Assembly (NCBI RefSeq): GCF_001426405.1 | Contig: NZ_LMEP01000003.1 | Location: 1-64,000 of the forward strand | Direction of reading: 5' to 3' | Origin: Streptomyces sp. Root1304 | GTDB lineage: Bacteria; Actinomycetota; Actinomycetes; Streptomycetales; Streptomycetaceae | DNA length: 64,000 nucleotides | Shown: in pieces, positions 6,942 to 15,180 of the stretch | Position numbering within the stretch: the first letter of the stretch is position 1 | Layout of the letters: the number at the start of each line of letters is the position of its first letter | Made by a program: the position numbers and the translations under genes | Notes under the pieces: generated by a model | Databases searched by the model: none | Told to the model about the DNA's origin: nothing | The model's input: only the letters and a program-made list of their open reading frames with translations

Positions 6942-9084
6942 GCGGACCGGCCTCGTGCTCCCCTACGGGTGCGCCCTCCGGGGCTGTGGCGGCCGCCTCC
7001 CGTACGGGTACGCCCTCACGGGTGCCGGTCGCCGTCTCCCCCACGGGTACGCCCTCCGGGCCGGTGCGGGCGAGCCGCTGCCACAGGTAGGTGTGGACGA
7101 GCGCGCTGTTGTGCGCCGCCTGCTCGTTGTCGCCCGCGCCCGCGTGGCCGCCGCCCGTGTTCTCGTGGAACAGCACCGGGTGGCCCAGCTCCCGCAGCCG
7201 CGCCGCCGTCTTCCGGGCGTGCCCGGGGTGCACCCGGTCGTCGCGGGTAGAGGTCATCAGCAGGACCGGCGGGTACGCGCGGTCCGCCGCGAGCCGGTGG
7301 TACGGGGAGAGATCGTGCAGGTGGGGGCGGTCGGCCTCGTCGTCCGGGTCCCCGTACTCGGCGATCCACGACGCGCCCGCGAGGAGCTTGTGGAAGCGGG
7401 TCATGTCGAGCAGCGGCACCTGGGCGACGATCGCGCCGAACAGCTCGGGGTGGCGGGTGAGCATGGCGCCCATGAGCAGGCCGCCGTTGCTGCCGCCCCT
7501 CGCGCCCAGCATCGCCGGGGTGGTGATCCCCCGTGCGACGAGGTCCTCCGCGACGGCCGCGAAGTCCTCGAAGGCCCGGGGCCGTTCGGCGCGGAGGGCG
7601 GCCTGGTGCCAGTCGGGGCCGTACTCGCCGCCGCCCCGGATGTTGGCGATGACGTGGGTGCCGCCGCGCTCCAGCCAGGCCCGGCCCGTGACCGCCCCGT
7701 AGGACGGGGTGAGGGAGACCTCGAAGCCGCCGTACCCGTAGAGCAGGGTGGGGCCGGGGCCGGTGGCGGTGCGGTCGGGTCCGATGACGAAGTACGGGAC
7801 CCGGGTGCCGTCCCGGGAGGTGGCGAAGTGCTGCTCGACGGCGAGACCGCCGGTGTCGAAGCGCTCCGGGGCCCGCTTGATGACCTCGGACCCGGCGCCG
7901 ATCCGCCCGAAGCGGAGCGTGGAGGGCTGGAGGAAGCCGGACACGTCGAGGAAGTACTCGTCGGAGACGTCCGGGTCCGTGCCGAAGACGCTGACCGCCG
8001 ACAGGGCGGGCACCCCGGCGAGCGGCTCGCGCGTCCAGCCGCCCTCCTCGGCGGGGGTCAGCACCTCGACATGGGTGCTGACGTCCCGCATCGTCTCCAG
8101 GACCAGGTGGTGCCGGGTCCAGGTGTGTCCGGCGAGCGCGGTCCGCGCGTCCGGCGTGAACAGCACCTCGTGGGTGCGGTCCCCCGCCAGGAACCCGTCG
8201 AAGTCGAACGCGAGCAGGGAACCCGTGGGGCGACCGAGCCACGCGGACTTCAGGGTGACGATCAGGTGCTCGCGGTGCGCGTAGGCGACGGCGTCGTCGG
8301 GCACGTCGATCCGTACGCTGCTGCCGTCGGGCCGCAGCAGACGGGTCTCGCTGCGGAAGAAGTCCACCGAGCGGCCGACGAACTCCCGCTCGAAGCCGGG
8401 CGTGGTGTCGCGGAAGCCCCAGGCGGCCACGTCGCCCCGCTCGGCCTCGAAGACGAGCGCGGCGTCCTCGACGGGGGTCCCGCGCCGCCATCTGCGGACC
8501 GTGCGCGGGTAGCCGGAGTCGGTGAGCGAGTCCGGCCCGGTCTCCGTGCCGACGAGGACGGTGTCGGCGCCGGCCCAGGAGATCCGGGTCTTGGCCTCGG
8601 GCAGCCGGAAGCCGTCCGCCACGAACTCCCTGGTGACAAGGTCGAATTCACGGACGACGACGGCGTCGCCGCCGTCGCGCGAGAGCCGCACGAGGGCCCG
8701 CTCGAAGTCGGGCCGCCGCACCCGCGCGCCGTCCCAGACCCACTTCTCGCCCTCGGCGTCGGCGAGCGCGTCGACGTCGAGGAGGACCTCCCACTCGGGC
8801 TCGTCCTCCCGGTACCGCTCCAGGGTGGTGCGCCGCCACACCCCGCGTACGTGCTCGGCGTCCCGCCAGAAGTTGTACAGGTACGCGCCCCGCCGCGCGG
8901 GGTAGGGAATCCGGTCCGAGGCGTCGAGCACCTCGCGCAGGCGCGTCTTCAGCGCCTCGAACCCGGAGTCGCCGGCCACGTCACGCGCGGTCTCGGCGTT
9001 CCGCTCGGCCACCCACGCGAGCGCGGCCTCGCCGGAGATGTCCTCCAGCCACAGGTACGGGTCGTCCTCGTTCGCCTTGTCCAT
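6889..9084 (-). CDS. prolyl oligopeptidase family serine peptidase (S9)
   Basis: An S9A-type peptidase cleaving short peptides after proline, or a close relative with other specificity. The N-terminal beta-propeller (about 60-430) precedes an alpha/beta-hydrolase domain with the nucleophile Ser532 in GGSNGGLLMGA, the Asp in STRDDRVHPGHA, and the His in ENTGGGHAGAG. There is no signal peptide, so it is probably cytosolic. The catalytic domain ends around residue 675; what follows is an odd Pro/Gly/Glu/Ala-rich tail of about 55 residues with three versions of the repeat EGVPVGE. The tail arises from a DNA repeat that reads into the convergent regulator gene. ATG 9082-9084 is preferred, with GAGGGTGG upstream; an in-frame GTG lies 15 nt further up. 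Confidence 0.9.
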   Translation of the reverse strand: MDKANEDDPYLWLEDISGEAALAWVAERNAETARDVAGDSGFEALKTRLREVLDASDRIPYPARRGAYLYNFWRDAEHVRGVWRRTTLERYREDEPEWEVLLDVDALADAEGEKWVWDGARVRRPDFERALVRLSRDGGDAVVVREFDLVTREFVADGFRLPEAKTRISWAGADTVLVGTETGPDSLTDSGYPRTVRRWRRGTPVEDAALVFEAERGDVAAWGFRDTTPGFEREFVGRSVDFFRSETRLLRPDGSSVRIDVPDDAVAYAHREHLIVTLKSAWLGRPTGSLLAFDFDGFLAGDRTHEVLFTPDARTALAGHTWTRHHLVLETMRDVSTHVEVLTPAEEGGWTREPLAGVPALSAVSVFGTDPDVSDEYFLDVSGFLQPSTLRFGRIGAGSEVIKRAPERFDTGGLAVEQHFATSRDGTRVPYFVIGPDRTATGPGPTLLYGYGGFEVSLTPSYGAVTGRAWLERGGTHVIANIRGGGEYGPDWHQAALRAERPRAFEDFAAVAEDLVARGITTPAMLGARGGSNGGLLMGAMLTRHPELFGAIVAQVPLLDMTRFHKLLAGASWIAEYGDPDDEADRPHLHDLSPYHRLAADRAYPPVLLMTSTRDDRVHPGHARKTAARLRELGHPVLFHENTGGGHAGAGDNEQAAHNSALVHTYLWQRLARTGPEGVPVGETATGTREGVPVREAAATAPEGAPVGEHEAGPLTATPRAAPAAPSGSGS
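6959..7073. repeat. three-copy degenerate tandem repeat inside the peptidase 3' end
   Basis: Three imperfect copies of a roughly 36-bp unit sharing the core ACGGGTRCGCCCTC are visible (cores near 6963, 7008 and 7047 on the plus strand). On the minus strand they encode the EGVPVGE, EGVPVRE and EGAPVGE repeats of the peptidase tail. The repeat lies between the end of the regulator gene and the catalytic part of the peptidase, so it appears to have extended the peptidase reading frame. Confidence 0.6.
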
Positions 9085-9088
9085 GGCT

Positions 9089-9637
9089 CTACTGTCCACC
9101 CTCGCGCCGCAGCCGGGCCGCGAGGTGGTGCCCCAGGGGCCTGCCGACCGCCGCGAGGTCGTGGACGAAGTCCAGCGTGCCGTCGCCCGTGAGGGTGTAG
9201 CGCCGACGGCTGGCGTCGACCCGCTTGGCGGTGGGGGCGAGGGCGACCTCGTGACTGGTGAGGTCGATCGCGCCGTCCTCGGCGCGCCCGACGAGGATCT
9301 CCGCGATGCCGGTGGGCTGGGTGATCAGTGCCTCGATGTGGCCCTCCGGCTTGAGCCGCCACCAGCCGCTCTCGCGCGCGGCGGGCCGCAGCGGGGTCCC
9401 TTCGGCGTCGATCAGCCAGGCGCGGGCGTCGTAGTGGAGGAAGGGCCGCCCGTCGTGGCTGAAGGTGACCTCCTGAGCGTACGTGAACTCCTCGGCGAGC
9501 GTCGGGTACCCACCGCGCCCCCGGCCGGTCCAGACGCCGAGGAGTCCGGTCACCGGCGCGAGCAGCTCGTGCGGCGCGGGCGCCTCGTCCGCCCGGAGGG
9601 CGTCGGGGTAGGGGAACTTCCGGTCGCGGTCGGACAT
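9089..9637 (-). CDS. nitrobindin-like heme-binding beta-barrel protein (FABP family)
   Basis: A 182-residue protein of the nitrobindin family: ten-stranded beta-barrels that bind ferric heme, interact with NO and isomerise peroxynitrite. The family signature G-x-W-x-G-x-G-x-G-x-Y-P is exact ([12 protein letters not shown], about residues 31-42). The C-terminal HH in LGHHLAARL is in the position where the family has its heme-coordinating His. The start is ATG 9635-9637, with AGGAG 8 nt upstream. It reads directly into the prolyl oligopeptidase gene (about 4 nt between stop and the peptidase start), so the two are probably co-transcribed. Role in oxidative or nitrosative stress is inference from the family. 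Confidence 0.88.
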   Translation of the reverse strand: MSDRDRKFPYPDALRADEAPAPHELLAPVTGLLGVWTGRGRGGYPTLAEEFTYAQEVTFSHDGRPFLHYDARAWLIDAEGTPLRPAARESGWWRLKPEGHIEALITQPTGIAEILVGRAEDGAIDLTSHEVALAPTAKRVDASRRRYTLTGDGTLDFVHDLAAVGRPLGHHLAARLRREGGQ

Positions 9638-9835
9638 GTGCTGCGCTCCTGGGTCGAGACGTGGGCCGATGGGCAGCTTAGGCGGTGGCCCGCCCACCGG
9701 ACCGGGAGCGCGGGCCCGGGGACGCGAGGCCTGGAACGCCGGGTCGGGAGCACGGGGCCGGGAGCAGCGGGCCGGGACCCACGGCGATGCGGGCGCGCGG
9801 CGGGGCGCCTCTCCGTCCATGGGGCGAGACGCCCG

Positions 9836-9864
9836 TTGACCCGGCGCGTCGGCGCCGCTACCTT
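9836..9864 (+). promoter_or_regulatory. promoter of the ssu operon leader
   Basis: TTGACC (9836-9841), a 17-nt spacer and TACCTT (9859-9864) form a good vegetative promoter. The -10 ends 6 nt before the ATG of the leader peptide at 9871, so transcription should start at or next to that ATG and the message should be leaderless. Confidence 0.75.
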
Positions 9865-9870
9865 CGCGCC

Positions 9871-9954
9871 ATGTTGCGTACAGCCCTGCTCACCACGCGC
9901 GGTCACATCGACCTGCTGCGGGTGGCCTCCGCCGCGTGTCGCCGCGGTCGCTGA
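9871..9954 (+). CDS. sulfur-operon putative leader peptide, 27 aa
   Basis: A 27-codon frame opening at ATG 9871 and ending at TGA 9952-9954. Its core [19 protein letters not shown] and the ending CRRGR match a class of very short peptides found in actinobacteria directly upstream of sulfate, cysteine and alkanesulfonate genes (general form L-T-x-R-x-x-x-D-L-x-R-x-x-S-A-x-C). The single Cys near the end, followed by an Arg run, suggests ribosome stalling that senses cysteine supply and controls the genes downstream. It lacks a ribosome-binding site because the transcript appears leaderless (see promoter at 9836-9864). The ssuC gene starts 110 nt after its stop, room enough for an attenuator. 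Confidence 0.88.
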   Translation: MLRTALLTTRGHIDLLRVASAACRRGR

Positions 9955-10064
9955 CGCCCTTTCGCCCTCCCCTTCCTGACGCTCCGTCCGCCGTGCGCGC
10001 GTGCCCGCTCCGCGCCCACGGCCGCTGACGCGTACCCTCGCCCGCTCTCCTCCGGAGTCCCGCC

Positions 10065-10934
10065 ATGACGGTCGACCATGCCCCACCCCCTTCACCGCCC
10101 GATATCTCGCCTTTGCCCGGACCGGACGTCGAGTCCCTGACGCCAGGCCGAGGCCCCGGCCGCGGCCGCCCCGCCGTACCCCGCCGGCTGCGCCGGACCG
10201 TCGGGCCGCTGCTCCTCCTGGCCCTGTGGCAGACCCTCAGCGCGACCGGGACGCTGCCCGCCGACGCGCTGGCCTCGCCGGGGACGATCGCCCGCGCCGG
10301 CGGCGAGCTGATCGGTGACGGGACCCTGCCGACCGCGATGGGCGTCTCCCTGCGACGGGTCGCCGCGGGACTGCTGCTCGGCGGGGCGGTCGGCATCGCG
10401 CTGGCCCTGCTGTCCGGCCTCTCGCGGCTCGGCGAGGACCTCGTCGACGCGCCCGTCCAGATGCTGCGGACCGTGCCCTGGGTGGGGCTGATCCCGCTGT
10501 TCATCATCTGGCTGGGCATCGGGGAGGCCCCGAAGGTCGCGCTGATCGCGCTCGGCGTCGCCTTCCACCTCTATCTGAACGTGTACGCCGGGATCCGCGG
10601 CGTCGACGCCCAACTCGTCGAGGCCGGGCAGTCCCTGGGGCTCGGCCGCTGGGGTCTGGTGCGGCACGTCGTCCTCCCGGGGGCGCTGCCGGGCGCGATG
10701 ACCGGGCTGCGCTACTCGCTCGCCACGGCCTGGCTCGCGCTGGTCTTCGGCGAGTCCATCAACGCCGACGCGGGGATCGGCTTCCTGATGAACCAGGCGC
10801 GGGAGTTCTTCCGCACCGACGTGATCGTCGTCTGCCTGGTCGTCTACGCCTTCCTCGGCCTGCTCGCCGACGCCGTCGTCCGCACTCTCGAAAGGCTGCT
10901 GCTGCAATGGCGACCGACCTTCACCGGGCAGTGA
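10065..10934 (+). CDS. ssuC: ABC transporter permease, alkanesulfonate type
   Basis: A 289-residue integral membrane protein, the permease of an aliphatic sulfonate importer. After a Pro-rich cytosolic N-terminus of about 40 residues come some six hydrophobic segments. The EAA loop that docks the ATPase is clear (EAGQSLGLGRWGLVRHVVLP). GGAG lies upstream of the ATG at 10065. The gene overlaps ssuB by 28 nt, and the order C-B-A-D with a sulfur leader peptide ahead fixes the assignment better than sequence alone, since taurine, nitrate and thiamine-precursor permeases look similar. Confidence 0.9.
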   Translation: MTVDHAPPPSPPDISPLPGPDVESLTPGRGPGRGRPAVPRRLRRTVGPLLLLALWQTLSATGTLPADALASPGTIARAGGELIGDGTLPTAMGVSLRRVAAGLLLGGAVGIALALLSGLSRLGEDLVDAPVQMLRTVPWVGLIPLFIIWLGIGEAPKVALIALGVAFHLYLNVYAGIRGVDAQLVEAGQSLGLGRWGLVRHVVLPGALPGAMTGLRYSLATAWLALVFGESINADAGIGFLMNQAREFFRTDVIVVCLVVYAFLGLLADAVVRTLERLLLQWRPTFTGQ

Positions 10935-11638
10935 CCGTCCGGGGCCTCACCCGTTCCTTCGACGGACGCCCGGTCGTCGACGGGCTCGATCTGACCCTGC
11001 ACGCGGGGCAGTTCACCGCGCTGCTCGGGCACAGCGGCTGCGGCAAGTCCACGCTGCTCCGGGTCCTCGCGGGGCTCGACCGGGAGATCTCGGGCACGGT
11101 GCTCGTGCCGCGCCGCCGCGCCGTGGCGTTCCAGGCACCGCGGCTGATGCCCTGGAAGCGCGTCTGGCGCAACGTCCTCCTCGGACTGCCGGGGAAGCCG
11201 GGTCGCACCGTCGCGGAGAAGGCGCTCGCGGAGGTCGGCCTCGGCAACCGCTCGGGCGCCTGGCCGAAGACACTGTCCGGCGGAGAGGCACAACGGGCCT
11301 CCCTGGCACGGGCGTTGGTACGCGACCCGGACCTGCTGCTGCTCGACGAGCCGTTCGGCGCGCTCGACGCGCTGACCCGGATCAAGGCCCAGCGGCTCGT
11401 GGCCGAGCTGTGGCAGCGGCGCGGCTGCACGGTCCTGCTGGTCACCCACGACGTGGACGAGGCGCTGCTGCTCGCGGACCGCGCCCTCGTCATGCGGGAC
11501 GGCGTCATCGCGTACGACACGGCCGTCGATCTCGACCGCCCCCGCTCCCCCGGCGATCCCGCTCTCGCCCCGCTCCGGAGCCGTCTCCTCGCCGAACTCG
11601 GCGTGCACGAGGGCGAGTTCGCCGGACAGGCGGCCTGA
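10907..11638 (+). CDS. ssuB: ABC transporter ATP-binding protein, alkanesulfonate type
   Basis: A 243-residue ATPase with an intact catalytic site: Walker A GHSGCGKST at 41-49, Q-loop in VAFQAPRLMPWK, signature LSGGEAQRA, Walker B LLLLDEPFG and the switch His in LLVTHDVDEA. MPW after the Q-loop glutamine is typical of the SsuB/TauB/NrtD group. It starts within the end of ssuC (28-nt overlap), implying translational coupling, and powers uptake through SsuC of substrate delivered by SsuA. Confidence 0.92.
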   Translation: MATDLHRAVTVRGLTRSFDGRPVVDGLDLTLHAGQFTALLGHSGCGKSTLLRVLAGLDREISGTVLVPRRRAVAFQAPRLMPWKRVWRNVLLGLPGKPGRTVAEKALAEVGLGNRSGAWPKTLSGGEAQRASLARALVRDPDLLLLDEPFGALDALTRIKAQRLVAELWQRRGCTVLLVTHDVDEALLLADRALVMRDGVIAYDTAVDLDRPRSPGDPALAPLRSRLLAELGVHEGEFAGQAA

Positions 11639-11673
11639 CCGATGACCGTTCCGTCCCCCGGGAAGAGAGACCA

Positions 11674-12699
11674 GTGAAGTCCTTCCGTCTGTCCACCGCC
11701 GCCCTGCTCGTACCGCTCGCGCTCCTCGCCTCCGCCTGCTCCGGCGCCTCCGCCGCGGGCCCGAACTCCGACGGCAAGGGTTCCCTCGTCCTGAACGTCG
11801 GCGACCAGAAGGGCGGCTCCGAGGCGCTGCTCCGGGCCGCCGGCGAGCTGGACGGCCTGCCGTACCGGATCACCTGGTCGACGTTCACCTCCGGCCCGCC
11901 CCTGCTCGAAGCGGTGAACGCCGGGGCCGTCGACATCGGTTCCGTCGGCAACACCCCGCCCGTCTTCGCCGCGGGCGCCGACTCGAAGATCACCGTGGTC
12001 TCCGCGACCCACGGCGACTCGGCGGGCGAGGCGCTGCTCGTCCCGAGGGACTCGCCCCTGCGCGGGGTGAAGGACCTGAAGGGGAAGAAGGTCGCCGTCG
12101 CCCAGGGCAGCTCCGCGCACTTCCAGCTGATCGCCTCGCTGGAGAAGGCCGGTCTGACGCTCGGCGACGTCCGGGTGACCCTGCTCCAGCCGGCCGACGC
12201 GCTGGCCGCGTTCACCACCGGCAAGGTGGACGCCTGGGCCGTCTGGGACCCGTACACCTCACAGGTCCTGCTCAGCGGCAAGGGACGGGTGCTCACCGAC
12301 GGGCGAGGTCTCGTCAACGGCCTCGGCTTCCAGGTCGCCGCCCCCGCCGCGCTCGCGGACCCGGCGAAGGCGAAGGCCGTCGGCGACCTCGTCGAACGCC
12401 TGCGGCGGGCCCAGGGCTGGGTGTTCGAACATCCCGAGGAGTGGGCGAAGGTCTGGGCGAAGGAGACCGGCCTGCCGTACGAGGTGGCCCTGGCCGCCGT
12501 GAAGCGCAGCAACGGCACCCGCATCCCGGTGGCCCTCGACGACGCGGCGGTCGCCTCCGAGCAGCGGATCGCCGACACCTTCGCCGCGCTCGGGCTGATC
12601 CCGCGCACCTTCCGCTTCGCCGACTACGTCGACCGCCGTTTCAACAAGGACCTGCCGCCGTCCACCACCCCGGCGCGCAGCTACCGAAAGGCCTCCTGA
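11674..12699 (+). CDS. ssuA: aliphatic sulfonate ABC transporter substrate-binding lipoprotein
   Basis: A 341-residue extracytoplasmic binding protein. The signal peptide ends in a lipobox, ASAC, with Cys22 as the lipid-anchored residue. The mature part is an NMT1/SsuA-like type II binding fold, visible in GPPLLEAVNAGAVDIGSVGN, VAVAQGSSAHFQL and VDAWAVWDPYTSQ. The start is GTG 11674, preceded by a GA-rich SD region. The TGA stop overlaps the ATG of ssuD (ATGA). It captures alkanesulfonates outside the membrane for SsuBC. Confidence 0.9.
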   Translation: MKSFRLSTAALLVPLALLASACSGASAAGPNSDGKGSLVLNVGDQKGGSEALLRAAGELDGLPYRITWSTFTSGPPLLEAVNAGAVDIGSVGNTPPVFAAGADSKITVVSATHGDSAGEALLVPRDSPLRGVKDLKGKKVAVAQGSSAHFQLIASLEKAGLTLGDVRVTLLQPADALAAFTTGKVDAWAVWDPYTSQVLLSGKGRVLTDGRGLVNGLGFQVAAPAALADPAKAKAVGDLVERLRRAQGWVFEHPEEWAKVWAKETGLPYEVALAAVKRSNGTRIPVALDDAAVASEQRIADTFAALGLIPRTFRFADYVDRRFNKDLPPSTTPARSYRKAS

Positions 12700-13910
12700 T
12701 GACCGTCCATCTGCACTGGTTCCTGCCGACCGGCGGCGACGGCCGGACCCTCGTCGACCGGCACGCCTACACCGACGGCGGGATCACCCGCGACCGCGCC
12801 GTGTCGGGGGTGCGGGCCCCCGACATCGACTATCTGATCCAGATCGCCAAGGCGGCCGAGCAGCTGGGCTTCGAAGCCGTGCTGACCCCGACCGGCACAT
12901 GGTGCGAGGACGCCTGGCTGACCACGGTGGCGCTCGCCCAGCACACCGAACGCCTCAAGTTCCTGGTGGCCTTCCGGCCCGGGGTGATCTCGCCGGTGCT
13001 CGCGGCCCAGATGGCGTCCACGTACCAGCGGATCACCCGGGGACGGCTCCTCCTCAACGTGGTGACCGGCGGCGACTCCGCCGAGCAGCGCCGCTTCGGC
13101 GACCACCTGGACCACGACCGGCGGTACGCGCGCACGGCCGAGTTCCTCTCGGTGGTGCGGGGCGCGTGGGGCGGCCGGCCCTTCGACTTCGAGGGCGAGC
13201 ACTTCCGGATCGAGGGCGGGCTGACCGCGCTGCCGCCGGACCCGCTGCCCGAGATCTTCTTCGGCGGCTCGTCGGCGGCGGCCGGCCCGGTGGCGGCGGA
13301 GCACGCGGACGTCTATCTGACCTGGGGCGAACCGCCCTGGCAGGTGAAGGAGAAGATCGACTGGATCCGGGGTCTCGCGGAGGAGCGCGGGCGGACCGTC
13401 CGCTTCGGCATCCGGCTGCACACGATCTCCCGCGACTCCTCGCGGGAGGCCTGGGCGACGGCGGACCGGCTGCTCTCCTATCTCGACGCGGAGACGGTCG
13501 CCGCCGCGCAGCGCGTCCTCGGCCGCAGCGAGTCGGTCGGCCAGCAGCGGATGCTGGCGCTCCACCGGGGCGGCTCCCTCGGCCGCGACCAGCTGGAGAT
13601 CTCGCCGAACCTGTGGGCGGGGGTGGGTCTGGTGCGCGGTGGGGCGGGCACGGCCCTGGTCGGCAGCCACGCCGAGGTGGCCGACCGGATCGAGGAGTAC
13701 CACAACCTGGGTGTGGAGCACTTCGTGCTGTCCGGCTACCCGCATCTGGAGGAGGCGTACTGGTTCTGCGAGGGCGTGCGGCCGGAGCTCGGGGCGCGCG
13801 GGCTGCTGCCGTCGCCCCCGGTCTCCCCGCTCCTCGGCGTCCCGGCCGCGAACGGCCGGCCGGCCTCGGCACCGGGGGGCGCGCCGCTGCTGGTGCCCGG
13901 CGGGCGGTAG
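12699..13910 (+). CDS. ssuD: FMNH2-dependent alkanesulfonate monooxygenase (LLM family)
   Basis: A 403-residue bacterial-luciferase-like monooxygenase that cleaves the C-S bond of alkanesulfonates to release sulfite and an aldehyde, using FMNH2 and O2. Family features include HWFLPTGGDGR at the N-terminus, the LNVVTGGDSAEQRRFGD stretch and PEIFFGGSS, all as in SsuD. The last 25 or so residues after ARGLLPSPPVSPLLG are a low-complexity extension. It is coupled to ssuA by the ATGA overlap. No flavin reductase (ssuE) is in the operon, so FMNH2 must come from an unlinked enzyme. Confidence 0.93.
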   Translation: MTVHLHWFLPTGGDGRTLVDRHAYTDGGITRDRAVSGVRAPDIDYLIQIAKAAEQLGFEAVLTPTGTWCEDAWLTTVALAQHTERLKFLVAFRPGVISPVLAAQMASTYQRITRGRLLLNVVTGGDSAEQRRFGDHLDHDRRYARTAEFLSVVRGAWGGRPFDFEGEHFRIEGGLTALPPDPLPEIFFGGSSAAAGPVAAEHADVYLTWGEPPWQVKEKIDWIRGLAEERGRTVRFGIRLHTISRDSSREAWATADRLLSYLDAETVAAAQRVLGRSESVGQQRMLALHRGGSLGRDQLEISPNLWAGVGLVRGGAGTALVGSHAEVADRIEEYHNLGVEHFVLSGYPHLEEAYWFCEGVRPELGARGLLPSPPVSPLLGVPAANGRPASAPGGAPLLVPGGR

Positions 13911-13933
13911 ACCCGGGAGCCGGGACCGCGCGG

Positions 13934-13970
13934 GGATGCCGGGCGCGGGCGTGGATGCCGGGCGCGGGCG
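13934..13970. repeat. 18-bp tandem duplication
   Basis: GGATGCCGGGCGCGGGCG occurs at 13934-13951 and again at 13953-13970 with a single T between, directly after ssuD. A shorter GGGCACG doublet follows. It lies in the 109-bp gap before the monooxygenase gene and encodes nothing obvious. Confidence 0.7.
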
Positions 13971-14019
13971 GGGCACGGGGCACGGGAAGATCCGCGCCTC
14001 CGCCTCGGTTGGTAGAACC

Positions 14020-15168
14020 GTGAACGTCTTCGGGGCACAAGAGGTCGCGGCGGCAGAGGTGCGCGCCGTGGAGGTCGTCGTCATCGGTGCCGGGCAGGCC
14101 GGGCTCTCGGCCGCCTTCCACCTGTCCCGGTCCGGCCTGGAGCCGGACCGGGACTTCGTCGTCCTCGACCACGCCCCGCGGCCGGGCGGCGCCTGGCAGT
14201 TCCGCTGGCCCTCGCTGACGTACGGCAAGGTCCACGGAATGCACGCGCTGCCCGGCATGGAGCTGACCGGCGCCGACCCGGCGCGCCCCTCGTCCGAGGT
14301 GATCGGCGGCTACTTCGACACCTACGAGCGGACCTTCGGCCTGCGGGTGCACCGCCCGGTCGACGTCACCGCCGTCCGGGAGGGCGAGGGCGGCCGGCTG
14401 CGGGTCGAGACCTCCGAGGGCACGTACGCGACCCGGGCCCTGATCAACGCCACCGGCACCTGGGACCGCCCGTTCTGGCCCCGCTACCCGGGGCAGGAGA
14501 CCTTCGGGGGGCGCCAGCTGCACACCTCCGGCTACCCCGGCCCCGAGGAGTTCGCGGGGAAGCGGGTGCTCGTCGTGGGCGGCGGGGCCTCGGGGACCCA
14601 GCACCTGATGGAGATCGCGGAGGTCGCCGCCGAGACGTTCTGGGTGACCCGGCGGGAGCCCGTCTTCCGCGAGGGCCCCTTCGGGGAGGCGGAGGGACGG
14701 GCGGCGGTGGCGCTCGTGGAGGAGCGGGTGCGGCGCGGACTGCCGCCGCAGAGCGTGGTCTCGGTGACCGGGCTCCCCCTCAACGACGCGATCCGCGCGG
14801 CCCGCGCGGGCGGGGTCCTGGACCGGCTGCCGATGTTCGACCGGATCACCCCGACGGGGGTGGCCTGGGACGACGGCCGGACGGTCGACGTGGACGTGAT
14901 CCTCTGGGCGACCGGCTTCCGGGCGGCGATCGACCATCTCACCCCGCTGCGGCTGCGCGAGCCGGGCGGCGGCATCCGGGTCGAGGGGACGCGTGCGGTA
15001 CGGGACGAGCGCGTCCACCTCGTCGGGTACGGGCCCTCGGCCTCGACGATCGGCGCCAACCGGGCGGGCCGTGCGGCGGTCTCGGACATCCGCCGCTTCC
15101 TGGCCGGCCACAGCGCGCGCCCGGCGGCGGACGCCGCGGACGAGCGGGCGGTCACGGTCGCGCGGTGA
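14020..15168 (+). CDS. flavin-containing monooxygenase / FAD-NAD(P)-binding oxidoreductase
   Basis: A flavoprotein of about 382 residues related to CzcO/FMO-type monooxygenases. The FAD-binding motif is VVVIGAGQAGLSAAFHL near residue 20 and the NAD(P) motif is VLVVGGGASGTQHL near residue 185; ATGF near the C-terminus (VILWATGFRAAIDHL) is the conserved FMO-family element. The start is uncertain: GTG 14020 gives the longest sensible protein, while GTGs at 14059 and 14068 would start nearer the Rossmann strand. It lies 109 bp after ssuD on the same strand and may or may not be part of the sulfonate operon. The substrate is unknown; it ends 12 bp from the convergent mltG-like gene. Confidence 0.85.
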   Translation: MNVFGAQEVAAAEVRAVEVVVIGAGQAGLSAAFHLSRSGLEPDRDFVVLDHAPRPGGAWQFRWPSLTYGKVHGMHALPGMELTGADPARPSSEVIGGYFDTYERTFGLRVHRPVDVTAVREGEGGRLRVETSEGTYATRALINATGTWDRPFWPRYPGQETFGGRQLHTSGYPGPEEFAGKRVLVVGGGASGTQHLMEIAEVAAETFWVTRREPVFREGPFGEAEGRAAVALVEERVRRGLPPQSVVSVTGLPLNDAIRAARAGGVLDRLPMFDRITPTGVAWDDGRTVDVDVILWATGFRAAIDHLTPLRLREPGGGIRVEGTRAVRDERVHLVGYGPSASTIGANRAGRAAVSDIRRFLAGHSARPAADAADERAVTVAR

Positions 15169-15180
15169 CCAGGCTTCGGC

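Noticed and set aside
9871-9954. Reading the 27-codon frame as a toxin or pheromone
   Set aside because: Its motif and position before ssu genes fit the sulfur leader class; the sequence lacks the hydrophobic helix expected of small toxins.
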